The position numbers were made by a program, and so were the translations under genes. From JABWBR01 sp036741235 (GTDB taxonomy: Bacteria; Bacteroidota; Bacteroidia; Chitinophagales; Saprospiraceae): DNA of 27,767 nt. Under the pieces are notes generated by a model. The model did not search any database. It had not been told where the DNA came from and saw only the letters and a list, made by a program, of their open reading frames with translations. Every line of letters begins with the position of its first letter. The first letter of the stretch is position 1. Location of the stretch: positions 1 to 27,767 of the forward strand of contig DAINSQ010000052.1 of the NCBI GenBank assembly GCA_036741235.1. The letters run 5' to 3'. Positions 1 through 6,776 of this stretch are shown one piece after another.

Positions 1-303
1 TGCGGCGTTGGCGCAGGCAAACTGGGGTGGGGCGGTGTTGGCGGTGGGCAACGGGGCGCCGTTGGGTACGTTTACCACTGTGGTTGCCGTGCAACCCATA
101 CCGTCCGTTACCGTAATATTATAGGAGCCGCTTGCCAGGTTGGTAATGCTGGCGCCGCTGCCGCTACCGGAGGCCGTGCCGGTATAGTTATAAGAATAAG
201 TAGGCGAACCTCCGGTTGGATTCAAGGTAATACTGCCATTTGTCCCCCCCTGGCAGGTGGGAGCAGTGGGCGAACCAGATACCAAAAAAACGGAACAGGG
301 AGA
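1..303 (-). pseudogene. SprB-repeat part of a surface protein, beyond an in-frame stop, partial at window edge
   Basis: Read on the minus strand, these 101 codons are open in the same frame as the 304..1239 gene but lie beyond its TGA stop. They encode a typical SprB-repeat/PKD-like module: a CQGGTNGSIT start, a GGSPTYSYNYTG core, an ITNLASGSYNITVTD centre and a GCTATTVVNVPNG end. This module is known from gliding-motility adhesins and other Bacteroidota surface proteins. No start codon with a signal peptide is visible here, so the stretch makes sense only as the continuation of the upstream gene. The protein runs off the left edge, so its full length and any sorting tail cannot be seen. It is either a gene broken by a nonsense mutation or an intact gene with a base error in the TGA. 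Confidence 0.6.
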
Positions 304-1239
304 TCAGGATGCCAGGGCGGTAAAGCCGCTGGTAAAAGTGCAAGAAGTTTGGGCAGAAAACGTAGCAGTCAGGTTGAAACCGGCGCCAGTAGCCGGCAAC
401 TGCACATTCATAAACGTATACGAAGGCGCAGCCACGCTGCCTGCGCTTATGCTAGCAACAGGCGTAGGGTTTGTATTTCTGAAAAGATCTAAAGTACCCG
501 TTGTGGGATTATTGGAAAAAGTAACCGTCACATTCGCCGTATAAAAATCGTCGGCGGCATTGGCGGGCGTGCCGTTGTTATTGCAAGCGCTGGTATTGGT
601 TACCGTGATATTGGTAACGGCGCAGGGCGCTACCGAGCCGAAACTGCAGTTGGGCGTAGCGGGGATGTTTGAGTTGACAGTGCCGGGGGCGGCCCATGTG
701 GCTGTGGTGCCGTCAACGGTGGGCACGGTATTAGTATACCCATAAATCCCTTGTGGCGAGCCGTTATAATCCACACAAAAGTAGCGAGTTACACTACCTG
801 CATTGGAAAAATTACCACCGGGATTAGGCAAGTTGGTGAATAGAACATAGGTAGTAGTGCTACAAAAAGTATTCCATCCCGTATAACTTGATGCCACCAA
901 ATTTATGTCAAAAATAATGACATTGCTCCCGGCGGGAATGGGATTGCTAGCAGCTACAAATGCACTACAACCTGCCAAAGCATTTAAAGTTGCTATAAAC
1001 CCGGGTGGTTCTGCAAACATCATATTGTATACAACAGAACCGCCAACTGTGCATGCAATATCAGAGCCGTAAGTAATGCTTAACAAGTTGGGATCTATAT
1101 TGCCAGTAGCAACAAACGTTACAAATTCCTGATCGCCCTCGTTTGCGCCGCACGAATTAACCATCGCCCCAGTGAAAGCCACCTGGGCCGACAGTTGCAT
1201 CGACCAGGCGGTCAATAAAACCGCAATAGCAGTGATCAT
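304..1239 (-). CDS. secreted Ig-like surface protein, N-terminal part, ends at an in-frame TGA
   Basis: This is the N-terminal 311 residues of an exported protein. I chose the ATG at 1239 because it starts a clean signal peptide (MITAIAVLLTAW, then SMQLSAQ with the cleavage site near SAQ). Longer in-frame starts add a charged, unlikely N-terminus. After the signal there is a roughly 190-residue beta-rich domain with scattered cysteines; its NSCGANEGDQEFVTF start weakly resembles a lamin-tail-type domain. An Ig-like module follows (CAVTNITVTNTSACNNNG through FSAQTSCTFT) of a kind common in Saprospirales adhesins. The reading frame stops at TGA 304-306 and continues open into an SprB repeat. 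The region around 850-1240 looks more AT-rich than the repeat part. The exact role is unknown; a surface or adhesion function is inferred from the domains. Confidence 0.65.
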   Translation of the reverse strand: MITAIAVLLTAWSMQLSAQVAFTGAMVNSCGANEGDQEFVTFVATGNIDPNLLSITYGSDIACTVGGSVVYNMMFAEPPGFIATLNALAGCSAFVAASNPIPAGSNVIIFDINLVASSYTGWNTFCSTTTYVLFTNLPNPGGNFSNAGSVTRYFCVDYNGSPQGIYGYTNTVPTVDGTTATWAAPGTVNSNIPATPNCSFGSVAPCAVTNITVTNTSACNNNGTPANAADDFYTANVTVTFSNNPTTGTLDLFRNTNPTPVASISAGSVAAPSYTFMNVQLPATGAGFNLTATFSAQTSCTFTSGFTALAS

Positions 1240-1415
1240 TTGGCGCAACTTCCATTCTTCAACACAAAAATTCAGTATCGAAAAGCGGTTTATCGCGCAC
1301 TTTTTTTCAGGCTTTCGCCCAATTGGTAGCCTTTCCATTGAAGTCAATACTAATTTGGAATATATTTTTCTCTCAAAAAGTATGTTGCTATTCAGGGCAG
1401 AAGGGGATCGTTGCA

Positions 1416-1423
1416 CAAAATTA
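1416..1423 (-). promoter_or_regulatory. candidate -7 box (TAATTTTG) for the surface-protein gene
   Basis: The minus strand reads TAATTTTG, matching the Bacteroidota TAnnTTTG -7 consensus. It lies about 177 nt upstream of the ATG at 1239. No clear TTG -33 element is present at the right spacing, so the assignment is weak. Confidence 0.3.
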
Positions 1424-1560
1424 CTCGTTCTTTCTCAGCTTTCTATACTTTCTATCATTAAGCGCTTATTAATTAACCGGGATTCAAAGGGTTCGATGCA
1501 AAAACGATACTTTAAGTGAAAAAACCTGTACAAGATATTCCCATATCCCCTGAAAAAACT

Positions 1561-1568
1561 TACCTTTG
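1561..1568 (+). promoter_or_regulatory. candidate -7 box (TACCTTTG) for yceD-rpmF
   Basis: TACCTTTG matches the Bacteroidota TAnnTTTG -7 consensus and lies 61 nt upstream of the yceD ATG. This would give a leader of roughly 55 nt. The -33 region lacks a clear TTG. Confidence 0.45.
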
Positions 1569-1629
1569 CAACCGCTTTTTTTAAAACTAACCCGGCAGCG
1601 AATGCGCAGGCCGGCAAAAAGCAGGAAAA

Positions 1630-2172
1630 ATGGATGCGCTCATCCCCTATGTAATCCCGGTTAAAGGGCTGCGCCATGGCGTCCATGCGTTCAAATTCCA
1701 GATTGACGACGCTTTTTTCAAGCATTTCGAAGAATCGCCGGTGCAACAGGGGCAGATCGAGATGACCATGACCTTTGACAAGCGGCCGGACCTTATCATC
1801 CTGGAATTTGACTTCGAAGGTACGGTCAAAACAGAATGTGACCGCTGCCTGGCGCCCATCAACCTGCCCATCGCCGATACGCAACGGCTGATGGTCAAGT
1901 TCAGCGAGGAAGAAGAACCCGAAGACGCCGAAGTAGTCTATATGCACCCCGAAGCCCAACAACTGAATGTTGCCCGGTACGTTTACGAATTTATCTGCCT
2001 GGCCATTCCGATGATCAGGGTGTACGACTGCCAAAACGACCCCGACAGGCCCTGCAACGAAGACATGCTGCGCTACCTGGATAACGCAGCCGATACAAGT
2101 GAAGAAGCCAACCGCGATGAGCAGAACCCTTTCCGGGAGGCGCTCAAAAAGTGGAAGGACAACGATAATTGA
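1630..2172 (+). CDS. yceD: DUF177/YceD family protein
   Basis: This is a 180-aa cytoplasmic protein of the DUF177 (YceD) family, which is encoded directly upstream of rpmF in most bacteria and is linked to 23S rRNA/large-subunit accumulation. The diagnostic feature is the central ECDRCLAPI motif (Cys70 and Cys73), followed by a very acidic stretch (EEEEPEDAEV). More cysteines in the C-terminal half (YDCQNDPDRPC) could complete a metal site. The C-terminus is highly charged (EALKKWKDNDN), typical of the family. The gene is followed after 26 nt by rpmF, and the two are probably co-transcribed from the -7 box near 1561. The molecular mechanism is not established, so the family call is firm but the function is only contextual. 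Confidence 0.88.
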   Translation: MDALIPYVIPVKGLRHGVHAFKFQIDDAFFKHFEESPVQQGQIEMTMTFDKRPDLIILEFDFEGTVKTECDRCLAPINLPIADTQRLMVKFSEEEEPEDAEVVYMHPEAQQLNVARYVYEFICLAIPMIRVYDCQNDPDRPCNEDMLRYLDNAADTSEEANRDEQNPFREALKKWKDNDN

Positions 2173-2198
2173 TTACGACTTTTTAAATTCTTGATGCG

Positions 2199-2390
2199 AT
2201 GCCAAATCCTAAGAATAGAAACTCGAAGATGCGCAAGCACAAGCGCCGTACGCACCTCAAGGCTGCCGTTCCCCAAATCGCTACTTGCCCCACCACCGGC
2301 GAAAAGCACATGTACCATCACGCTTACTACGATAGCGAAGGCAACATGTTCTATCGCGGCAAAGTGGTGATCAAAGCGCCCGAGGAATAA
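2199..2390 (+). CDS. rpmF: 50S ribosomal protein L32
   Basis: This is a 63-aa basic ribosomal protein of the large subunit. The N-terminus MPNPKNRNSKMRKHKRRTH is the conserved L32 rRNA-binding tail, followed by KAAVPQIATCPTTGEKH and a C-terminal YRGKVVI strand. Only one cysteine is present (in ATCP), so the four-cysteine zinc ribbon of many L32 proteins is absent. This zinc-independent form is, to my knowledge, usual in Bacteroidota. The gene follows yceD closely, the canonical order. In many bacteria plsX and fabH follow; here ridA does. The stop codon lies inside the left arm of an inverted repeat (2386-2463) that may end the transcript. Confidence 0.95.
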   Translation: MPNPKNRNSKMRKHKRRTHLKAAVPQIATCPTTGEKHMYHHAYYDSEGNMFYRGKVVIKAPEE

Positions 2391-2463
2391 GCCCGGCGAT
2401 TGCCCGCGTTATGCATAAGCTACCGGTAAGCTCCCATCCAATCCGCGCGATGAGGGGCTTATT
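2386..2463 (+). terminator. long-range inverted repeat at the rpmF stop, possible terminator or structured 3' end
   Basis: AATAAGCCC (2386-2394) is the exact reverse complement of GGGCTTATT (2455-2463). The left arm includes the rpmF stop codon. The 60-nt interior contains smaller palindromic pieces, including TACCGGTA. The right arm is followed by GCGTTTTAT, a weak T-rich tail. It fits the 3' end of the yceD-rpmF transcript, but the large loop makes a classic intrinsic terminator uncertain. Confidence 0.35.
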
Positions 2464-2556
2464 GCGTTTTATACATGATTCAAACGTTTTTCAGGATGTA
2501 CAGGACGAAACTCCTGGTTTTCAGCCATCCTTTTACCAACCTAATCCCATTTTGTG

Positions 2557-2940
2557 ATGAAAAAAATTATCAAAACCTCCAAGGCGCCCCTGCCCATAGG
2601 ACCCTACAACCAAGCCGTAATTTTTGGCAATACGCTGTATATCTCCGGCCAAATCGCTATTAACCCCGATAAAGGCGATATCGTCACCGGCACGATCGAA
2701 GACGAAACCCGCCAGGTAATGGAAAACCTGAAGGCGATCCTCGAAGAAGCCGGACTGACTTTCCAGGACGTAGTGAAGTGCTCGGTGTTTGTGAAAGATA
2801 TGCACAATTTTAGCCGTATCAATGCGGTGTATGCCCAGTATTTCGAAGAAACCTGGGCCCCGGCCCGCGAACTGGTGGAGGTGGCCAACCTGCCCCGCTT
2901 TGTGAATATTGAAATTTCGGCAATAGCAGCCTTTGAATAA
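2557..2940 (+). CDS. ridA: RidA family reactive intermediate (imine/enamine) deaminase
   Basis: This is a 127-aa RidA/YjgF/YER057c/UK114 protein. RidA hydrolyses reactive 2-aminoacrylate and other enamine/imine intermediates released by PLP enzymes, protecting them from damage. The family hallmarks are present: SKAPLPIGPYNQA at the N-terminus, LYISGQIAINP, and APARELVEVANLP near the end. Arg104 and Glu119 match the catalytic Arg105 and Glu120 of E. coli RidA. I chose ATG 2557 over the GTG directly before it because MKKIIKTSKAP matches the family start. Length is typical, and it probably acts as a trimer in the cytoplasm. It stands alone between rpmF and trpS, and no clear promoter is visible upstream. 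Confidence 0.93.
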   Translation: MKKIIKTSKAPLPIGPYNQAVIFGNTLYISGQIAINPDKGDIVTGTIEDETRQVMENLKAILEEAGLTFQDVVKCSVFVKDMHNFSRINAVYAQYFEETWAPARELVEVANLPRFVNIEISAIAAFE

Positions 2941-2949
2941 TTTTTTTTA

Positions 2950-3037
2950 ACCACAGTGTTAAACGGAGTAAAACGGAGTGACCAGCGTCAAAATCTCGCT
3001 CTGTGTTGCTCCGTTTTACTCCGTTTAAATCTGTGGT
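2950..3037. repeat. 88-bp intergenic inverted repeat with 29-nt arms
   Basis: The left arm (2950-2978) and right arm (3009-3037) are reverse complements over 29 nt with two adjacent-region mismatches. Each arm itself contains a short direct duplication (AAACGGAGTAAAACGGAGT). The 30-nt centre is unique. The element fills almost the whole gap between ridA and trpS; eight T residues precede it. The transcript would fold into a long hairpin. It may be a dispersed intergenic palindrome, a remnant of a miniature element, or a terminator/attenuator; the sequence alone does not say which. Confidence 0.8.
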
Positions 3038-3052
3038 AAAATAAATCCCGTT

Positions 3053-4063
3053 ATGGATCAGCGCAAGCGCGTACTCTCGGCTATCCAGCCCACCGGCGAT
3101 ATGCACTACGGCAACTACTTCGGCGCCGTAAAAAACTGGGTAGACCTTCAGGAACACTACCAGTGCGTGTATGGAGTGGTGAACTACCACGCCATGACGA
3201 TGCCCTTTACACCTAAAAAGCTGGTGGAAAATACCTGGGAACTGATTTACAACCTGATCGCCGTAGGCGTTCACCCCGACAACCTGTTCATCCAATCGCT
3301 CGTGCCCGAACACGCGGAGTTGTGCTGGGTTTTTAACTGCTTCTGCTCCTACGGCCAACTCAGCCGCATGACGCAGTTTAAGGACAAAGCCCGCCAAAGC
3401 GAGGAAAGCAGCGACGGCTTTATCTCGGCCGGCCTTTTCGACTACCCGGTGTTGCAAGCCGCCGATATCCTGATCTACCGGGCCGATTATGTGCCGGTGG
3501 GCGACGACCAGGACCAGCACATAGAGCTCACCCGCGATATCGCCCTGCGCTTTAACGCACAGGTGGGCAAAACTTACTTTGTGTTGCCCGAAGGTCTTTA
3601 TACCGAGGCCACCCGCGTCATGTCACCCGCCGACCCCAACCGCAAGATGAGCAAAAGCGCCGGCGAAAAGCACTATATCAATGTATTCTCAGACCCCGAC
3701 CGCATCCGCAAGCAGATCCGCTCGGCGGTGACCGACACCGGCGATACGCCCTCCGGCGAGATGAGCCCCGGGGTGAGCAACCTCTTTACGCTGCTGCGCG
3801 CCAGCGGCCGCCTGCCGGAATACGATGCGCTCATGGACTCCTACGTGACGGGCTCGCTCAAATACGTAGACCTCAAGGAGGCCGTCGCCGAAGGACTGGT
3901 AGCCCTCAGCGAGCAGTTCCGCGCCCGCAAAGCCGAGATCCTGGCCAACAAAAAAGAGGTGAAAGAACAAGTCAAGGCCTCGTCGGCCCATATCCGCCAA
4001 CGCGCCCAGGAGACGATCCGCGAGGTAAAGGAACTGGCGGGGTTGATGAATGTGAAGTTTTAG
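3053..4063 (+). CDS. trpS: tryptophanyl-tRNA synthetase
   Basis: This is a 336-aa class I aminoacyl-tRNA synthetase that charges tRNA-Trp with tryptophan using ATP. The HIGH-like signature is MHYGNY at residues 17-22, after the family start SAIQPTGD. KMSKS is intact at 198-202 (NRKMSKSAGEKH). DQDQHIELTRDIA and the C-terminal helical part match bacterial TrpS, and the length is normal. The start at ATG 3053 leaves only 15 nt from the right arm of the inverted repeat at 2950-3037, so that hairpin, if formed, would sit in the mRNA leader. No operon partner follows: a divergent-looking AT-rich toxin-antitoxin pair begins on the other strand 19 nt downstream. Confidence 0.97.
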   Translation: MDQRKRVLSAIQPTGDMHYGNYFGAVKNWVDLQEHYQCVYGVVNYHAMTMPFTPKKLVENTWELIYNLIAVGVHPDNLFIQSLVPEHAELCWVFNCFCSYGQLSRMTQFKDKARQSEESSDGFISAGLFDYPVLQAADILIYRADYVPVGDDQDQHIELTRDIALRFNAQVGKTYFVLPEGLYTEATRVMSPADPNRKMSKSAGEKHYINVFSDPDRIRKQIRSAVTDTGDTPSGEMSPGVSNLFTLLRASGRLPEYDALMDSYVTGSLKYVDLKEAVAEGLVALSEQFRARKAEILANKKEVKEQVKASSAHIRQRAQETIREVKELAGLMNVKF

Positions 4064-4084
4064 ATGAAAATAGCTTCTTACTCA

Positions 4085-4483
4085 CTATTGAAGTTCTTGC
4101 CATATACGGGCTTTGGCAATGTTTAAGAAATGACGATCATAAGTGATAATAACACTACCCGCTTCAATTGCGCATGCAGCAATCCAAATATCATTTGAAG
4201 GAATTGGCTTGCCTGACTTTTTCAGCTCATAGGCCAAATCCGCATATATTTCAGCTGTTTCATTTGTAGGATGAAATGAAGATACGCCAGGTAGCTGCAT
4301 GAAATTCCCCAGTAATGCAGTATTGATTTGCGTCTGGCTTCCGTTCTTGAAACCAAATAGCAATTCTGCCAGAACAAAAACAGGCAAAATAACTTGATCT
4401 GCATTTTCTATAACCTCCTTAACGGCTTCATCACCCTTGATTAAGGCGGCATAAGCATTTGTATCTAATACAATTCTTTTCAT
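4085..4483 (-). CDS. vapC: PIN-domain ribonuclease toxin, VapC-like
   Basis: This is a 132-aa PIN-domain protein, predicted to be the RNase toxin of a type II toxin-antitoxin pair. The four acidic residues of the metal site are in place: Asp7 (IVLDTNAY), Glu40 (LAELLFGF), Asp98 (SNDIWIAACA) and Asp116 (ITYDRHF). The order matches VapC/FitB proteins. I chose ATG 4483 because it overlaps the antitoxin stop as ATGA, a typical translational-coupling arrangement; a GTG two codons earlier is less likely. The pair is visibly more AT-rich than trpS and the FAH-family gene beside it, suggesting horizontal transfer. The RNA target cannot be read from the sequence. Confidence 0.85.
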   Translation of the reverse strand: MKRIVLDTNAYAALIKGDEAVKEVIENADQVILPVFVLAELLFGFKNGSQTQINTALLGNFMQLPGVSSFHPTNETAEIYADLAYELKKSGKPIPSNDIWIAACAIEAGSVIITYDRHFLNIAKARIWQELQ

Positions 4484-4731
4484 TTCCACATTTCTTCATC
4501 AATCCGGTCAAAAAATTTAATAGCCTCATCGAAGCCATTCGCTTCTTCCTGCGTCCAAACCCCAAAGAATGCTGACAGGTCGCGCTTAGGCTTGTCCTCT
4601 TCGGATATATTAAGTGCTCTACGGAGTAATGATTTTATAACCTTGTTTTGGCTAAGCCCGGTAGATTTTGCCAGGTTTTCAATAGCCTTGGCCAGATCAG
4701 CATCTATGTTATGTATGGTCAGAGACTTCAT
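4480..4731 (-). CDS. vapB: ribbon-helix-helix antitoxin, VapB/FitA-like
   Basis: This is an 83-aa protein directly upstream of, and overlapping by 4 nt, the PIN toxin. The first 40 residues (SLTIHNIDADLAKAIENLAK, then STGLSQNKVIKSLLRRAL) have the beta-strand/helix/helix pattern of Arc/CopG-type DNA-binding antitoxins. The C-terminal 40 residues are acidic with aromatics (FFGVWTQEEANGFDEAIKFF), suited to wrapping around and neutralising the toxin. In such modules the antitoxin binds its own promoter, and a 17-bp palindrome (4763-4779) lies 32 bp upstream of the start. The family is recognised by pattern, not by a specific named system. Confidence 0.82.
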   Translation of the reverse strand: MKSLTIHNIDADLAKAIENLAKSTGLSQNKVIKSLLRRALNISEEDKPKRDLSAFFGVWTQEEANGFDEAIKFFDRIDEEMWK

Positions 4732-4751
4732 GATGAATTAGCTTTATTATT

Positions 4752-4790
4752 TGAACCAGTAATGAACTAAATTAGTTCAAATAGTGAACC
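4752..4790. promoter_or_regulatory. candidate operator of the toxin-antitoxin pair
   Basis: TGAACTAAATTAGTTCA (4763-4779) is a perfect palindrome around a single central base. It is flanked on both sides by TGAACC (4752-4757 and 4785-4790), giving several copies of a TGAAC half-site. It lies just upstream of the antitoxin start, where autoregulatory operators usually sit, and also about 65 bp upstream of the divergent FAH-family gene. Confidence 0.55.
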
Positions 4791-4854
4791 ATTTTATTTT
4801 TTTTATTTCAAACAAAAAACAAACCTGTAAATTTATCGCCTCAATATAACAATC

Positions 4855-5475
4855 ATGAAAATCCTCTGCATAGGCCGCAACTACGAAGAACACGCCCGCG
4901 AGCTCAACAACCCGGTGCCTGAGCGCCCGGTGGTATTTATGAAACCCGCCTCCGCGATGTTGGTGGGGGGCAAGCCGTTTTACTACCCCGAATTTACCAA
5001 AGATCTGCACTACGAAGGCGAGATTGTGCTCAAGATTGCCAAAAACGGGCGACATGTCCAGCGCGAATTTGCCCGCGATTATTTCAACGAGATCGCTTTC
5101 GGCATCGATTTTACGGCGCGCGACCTGCAGTCGGAGCTCAAAAAGAAAGGCCACCCCTGGGAACTGGCCAAGGCGTTCGACGGCTCGGCGGTACTCAGCG
5201 AGTTTATCCCGCTCGACCGCGTCGACCGCGATGCTATCGAGTTTCAACTCTCCAAAAACGGCGAGGTGGTACAACACGGCAATACCCGCGATATGATCTT
5301 TTCATTCGAGGATATTATCGTCTTTGTTTCCCAATATTTTAAATTGCTGATGGGCGATTTGATCTTCACCGGTACACCCGCCGGCGTAGGCCCCGTTGTG
5401 CCGGGCGACACACTCGACGGCAGCATTTTTACCCACGACGGGCCGCTGCAATTGTTGCACTGCGAGATTAAATAA
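4855..5475 (+). CDS. fumarylacetoacetate hydrolase family protein (FAHD1/YcgM-like)
   Basis: This is a 206-aa short FAH-family enzyme, the size of FAHD1/YcgM acylpyruvases and oxaloacetate decarboxylases. The N-terminal IGRNYEEHARELNNPVP matches the family start. The Mg2+ ligands are visible as Glu54 and Glu56 (YEGEIVLKI) and Asp85 (GIDFTARDLQ). The C-terminal GDLIFTGTPAGVGPVVPGD is the conserved active-site loop. Likely reactions are hydrolysis of acylpyruvates or decarboxylation of oxaloacetate, but the substrate cannot be fixed from sequence. It is a single gene, transcribed away from the toxin-antitoxin pair and convergent with sod. Confidence 0.9.
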   Translation: MKILCIGRNYEEHARELNNPVPERPVVFMKPASAMLVGGKPFYYPEFTKDLHYEGEIVLKIAKNGRHVQREFARDYFNEIAFGIDFTARDLQSELKKKGHPWELAKAFDGSAVLSEFIPLDRVDRDAIEFQLSKNGEVVQHGNTRDMIFSFEDIIVFVSQYFKLLMGDLIFTGTPAGVGPVVPGDTLDGSIFTHDGPLQLLHCEIK

Positions 5476-5488
5476 GAAAGGCTCCGCA

Positions 5489-5511
5489 GCGCAGGGTTTT
5501 GCACCCCGCGC
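5489..5511. terminator. hairpin between convergent genes
   Basis: GCGCAGGGT (5489-5497) pairs with ACCCCGCGC (5503-5511) with one mismatch across a 5-nt loop. It sits between the ends of the FAH-family gene (5475) and sod (5539). There is no U-tract on either side, so it may be a 3'-end stabiliser or weak terminator. Confidence 0.35.
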
Positions 5512-5538
5512 CACGGATCAGCGCTTGTATTACAAAGG

Positions 5539-6171
5539 TTAGAACTTGGAAGCGCCGGGATTGGCTTCGTTGTAGCGCCGGGTTACTTCGTGCCAGTTGA
5601 TTACGTTGAAAAACGAAGTCAGGTAATCGGCGCGGCGGTTCTGGTAGTTGAGATAGTAAGCGTGTTCCCATACGTCTACGCCGAGGATGGGGGCGCCTTT
5701 GGCCTCCACTACGTCCATCAGGGGGTTATCCTGGTTGGGCGTCGAGCAGATAAACAGTTTGTCGTTGCCATCCACGCAGAGCCATGCCCAGCCCGAACCG
5801 AAACGGGTCATCGCGGCGTTGGTGAATTCTTTTTTGAAATTTTCGAAAGAACCAAAATCGCGGTTGATAGCTTTGTGGATATTCATGCGGTCGCTGGGCT
5901 CTCCGCCGCCTTCGGGCGACATGATCTCCCAGAACAAGGTGTGGTTAAAGTGCCCGCCGCCGTTGTTGCGCACCGCCATCGGGTATTGCGATACATTGGC
6001 CAGCAAGTCTTCAATTCGTTTATTTTCCATATCTGTGCCGGCAATGGCGGCATTCAGGTTGTTGATATACGCAGCATGGTGTTTGCCGTGGTGAATTTCC
6101 ATGGTGCGGGCATCAATATGAGGTTCCAACGCGTCAAATGCGTAGGGTAGATCGGGAAGTTGAAAAGCCAT
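5539..6171 (-). CDS. sodA: superoxide dismutase, Fe/Mn family, Mn-type residues
   Basis: This is a 210-aa superoxide dismutase that converts superoxide to hydrogen peroxide and oxygen. Metal ligands are His27 (EIHHGKHHAAY), His77 (GGHFNHTLFW), Asp166 and His170 (DVWEHAYYL). The second-sphere residues point to manganese or cambialistic use: Gly-Gly-His before the second ligand rather than the Gln of FeSOD, and Gln147 in TPNQDNPLM matching the MnSOD glutamine. No signal peptide is present, so it is cytoplasmic. It lies 97 nt downstream of the paaD-like gene on the same strand and may have its own promoter, although no clear -7 box is seen. The symbol sodA reflects the Mn-type signature. Confidence 0.95.
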   Translation of the reverse strand: MAFQLPDLPYAFDALEPHIDARTMEIHHGKHHAAYINNLNAAIAGTDMENKRIEDLLANVSQYPMAVRNNGGGHFNHTLFWEIMSPEGGGEPSDRMNIHKAINRDFGSFENFKKEFTNAAMTRFGSGWAWLCVDGNDKLFICSTPNQDNPLMDVVEAKGAPILGVDVWEHAYYLNYQNRRADYLTSFFNVINWHEVTRRYNEANPGASKF

Positions 6172-6268
6172 ATATGTTGGTTTTTTAATGAAAGTTCATA
6201 CTTAGGGAACAGCTTAACGCCCCTTTTGTTTTGCTGGGGTATAGCATGAAATCGCCCTTATCGCCCCC

Positions 6269-6766
6269 CTAATGACATTTAAAGTAATCAAACGGCTCGA
6301 GGCAATCCTTGCACTGGTACAAGGCTTTGCAGGGCGTAGAGCCGAACTGGCTCACCAGGCGGGTATTGTGGCTGCTGCAATGCGGGCACTCGATGCGGCG
6401 TTCGTCGCCGAACAGCGCGCTCTTGTCGGCGCTGCCGGGTTCGGGGGGGGCAATGCCGTAGGCTTTCAGCTTCCGGCGCCCGCTTTCGGTCATCCAGTCG
6501 GTCGTCCAGGCCGGGCTCAGCACCGAAGTCACCTTCACCCGGTCGTAGCCCTTATCCTGCAGCGCCGCTTTGATATTCACCTCTATGGTTTGCATGGCGG
6601 GGCATCCTGAATAAGTGGGGGTAATGACCACTTCTACCGTTCCGTCGTTGTGAGTCAGCACATCGCGGATAATACCCAGGTCGTTGATAGTCAGGACGGG
6701 GATTTCTGGGTCGGCGACTTCTTCGAGGATTGCTCTGATGGTTGATATATCGGGTACGACTTGCAT
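6269..6766 (-). CDS. paaD: PaaD-type protein: DUF59/MIP18 domain plus C-terminal zinc ribbon
   Basis: This 165-aa protein has the PaaD (PaaJ) architecture. Residues about 8-105 are a DUF59/MIP18 domain (EEVADPEIPVLTINDLGI, TPTYSGCPAM). The C-terminal 45 residues carry a cysteine-rich ribbon (ECPHCSSHNT, FGSTPCKALYQCKDC, YFKCH). PaaD is known as the accessory subunit of the phenylacetyl-CoA epoxidase operon paaABCDE, probably for iron-centre assembly. Here no paaA, B, C or E gene lies next to it. I chose ATG 6766, 10 nt after the upstream stop; a TTG at 6784 would overlap that gene. It is either an unlinked Paa subunit or a related Fe-S/metal maturation factor. Confidence 0.85.
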   Translation of the reverse strand: MQVVPDISTIRAILEEVADPEIPVLTINDLGIIRDVLTHNDGTVEVVITPTYSGCPAMQTIEVNIKAALQDKGYDRVKVTSVLSPAWTTDWMTESGRRKLKAYGIAPPEPGSADKSALFGDERRIECPHCSSHNTRLVSQFGSTPCKALYQCKDCLEPFDYFKCH

Positions 6767-6776
6767 AATCTGGTTA

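Larger units (their letters stand above)
1240..1629. other. 390-bp divergent intergenic region
   Basis: This gap separates the minus-strand surface-protein gene (start 1239) from the plus-strand yceD (start 1630). It is AT-rich. Apart from two Bacteroidota-type -7 box candidates (1416-1423 minus and 1561-1568 plus) I see no gene, RNA or repeat. Open frames crossing it on both strands have no signal peptide, motif or plausible start and look spurious. Confidence 0.6.

Noticed and set aside
241..300. Frameshift at the C7 or A7 homopolymer in the left-edge surface gene
   Set aside because: Reading codon by codon, the SprB-repeat frame and the upstream frame are the same on both sides of the runs, so the only break is the TGA.
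1435..2034. 199-aa minus-strand open frame over yceD
   Set aside because: It is antisense to the conserved yceD gene and shows no motif or plausible start signals.
2475..2663. 62-aa plus-strand frame running into ridA
   Set aside because: It overlaps the start of ridA in another frame and has no ribosome site or family resemblance.
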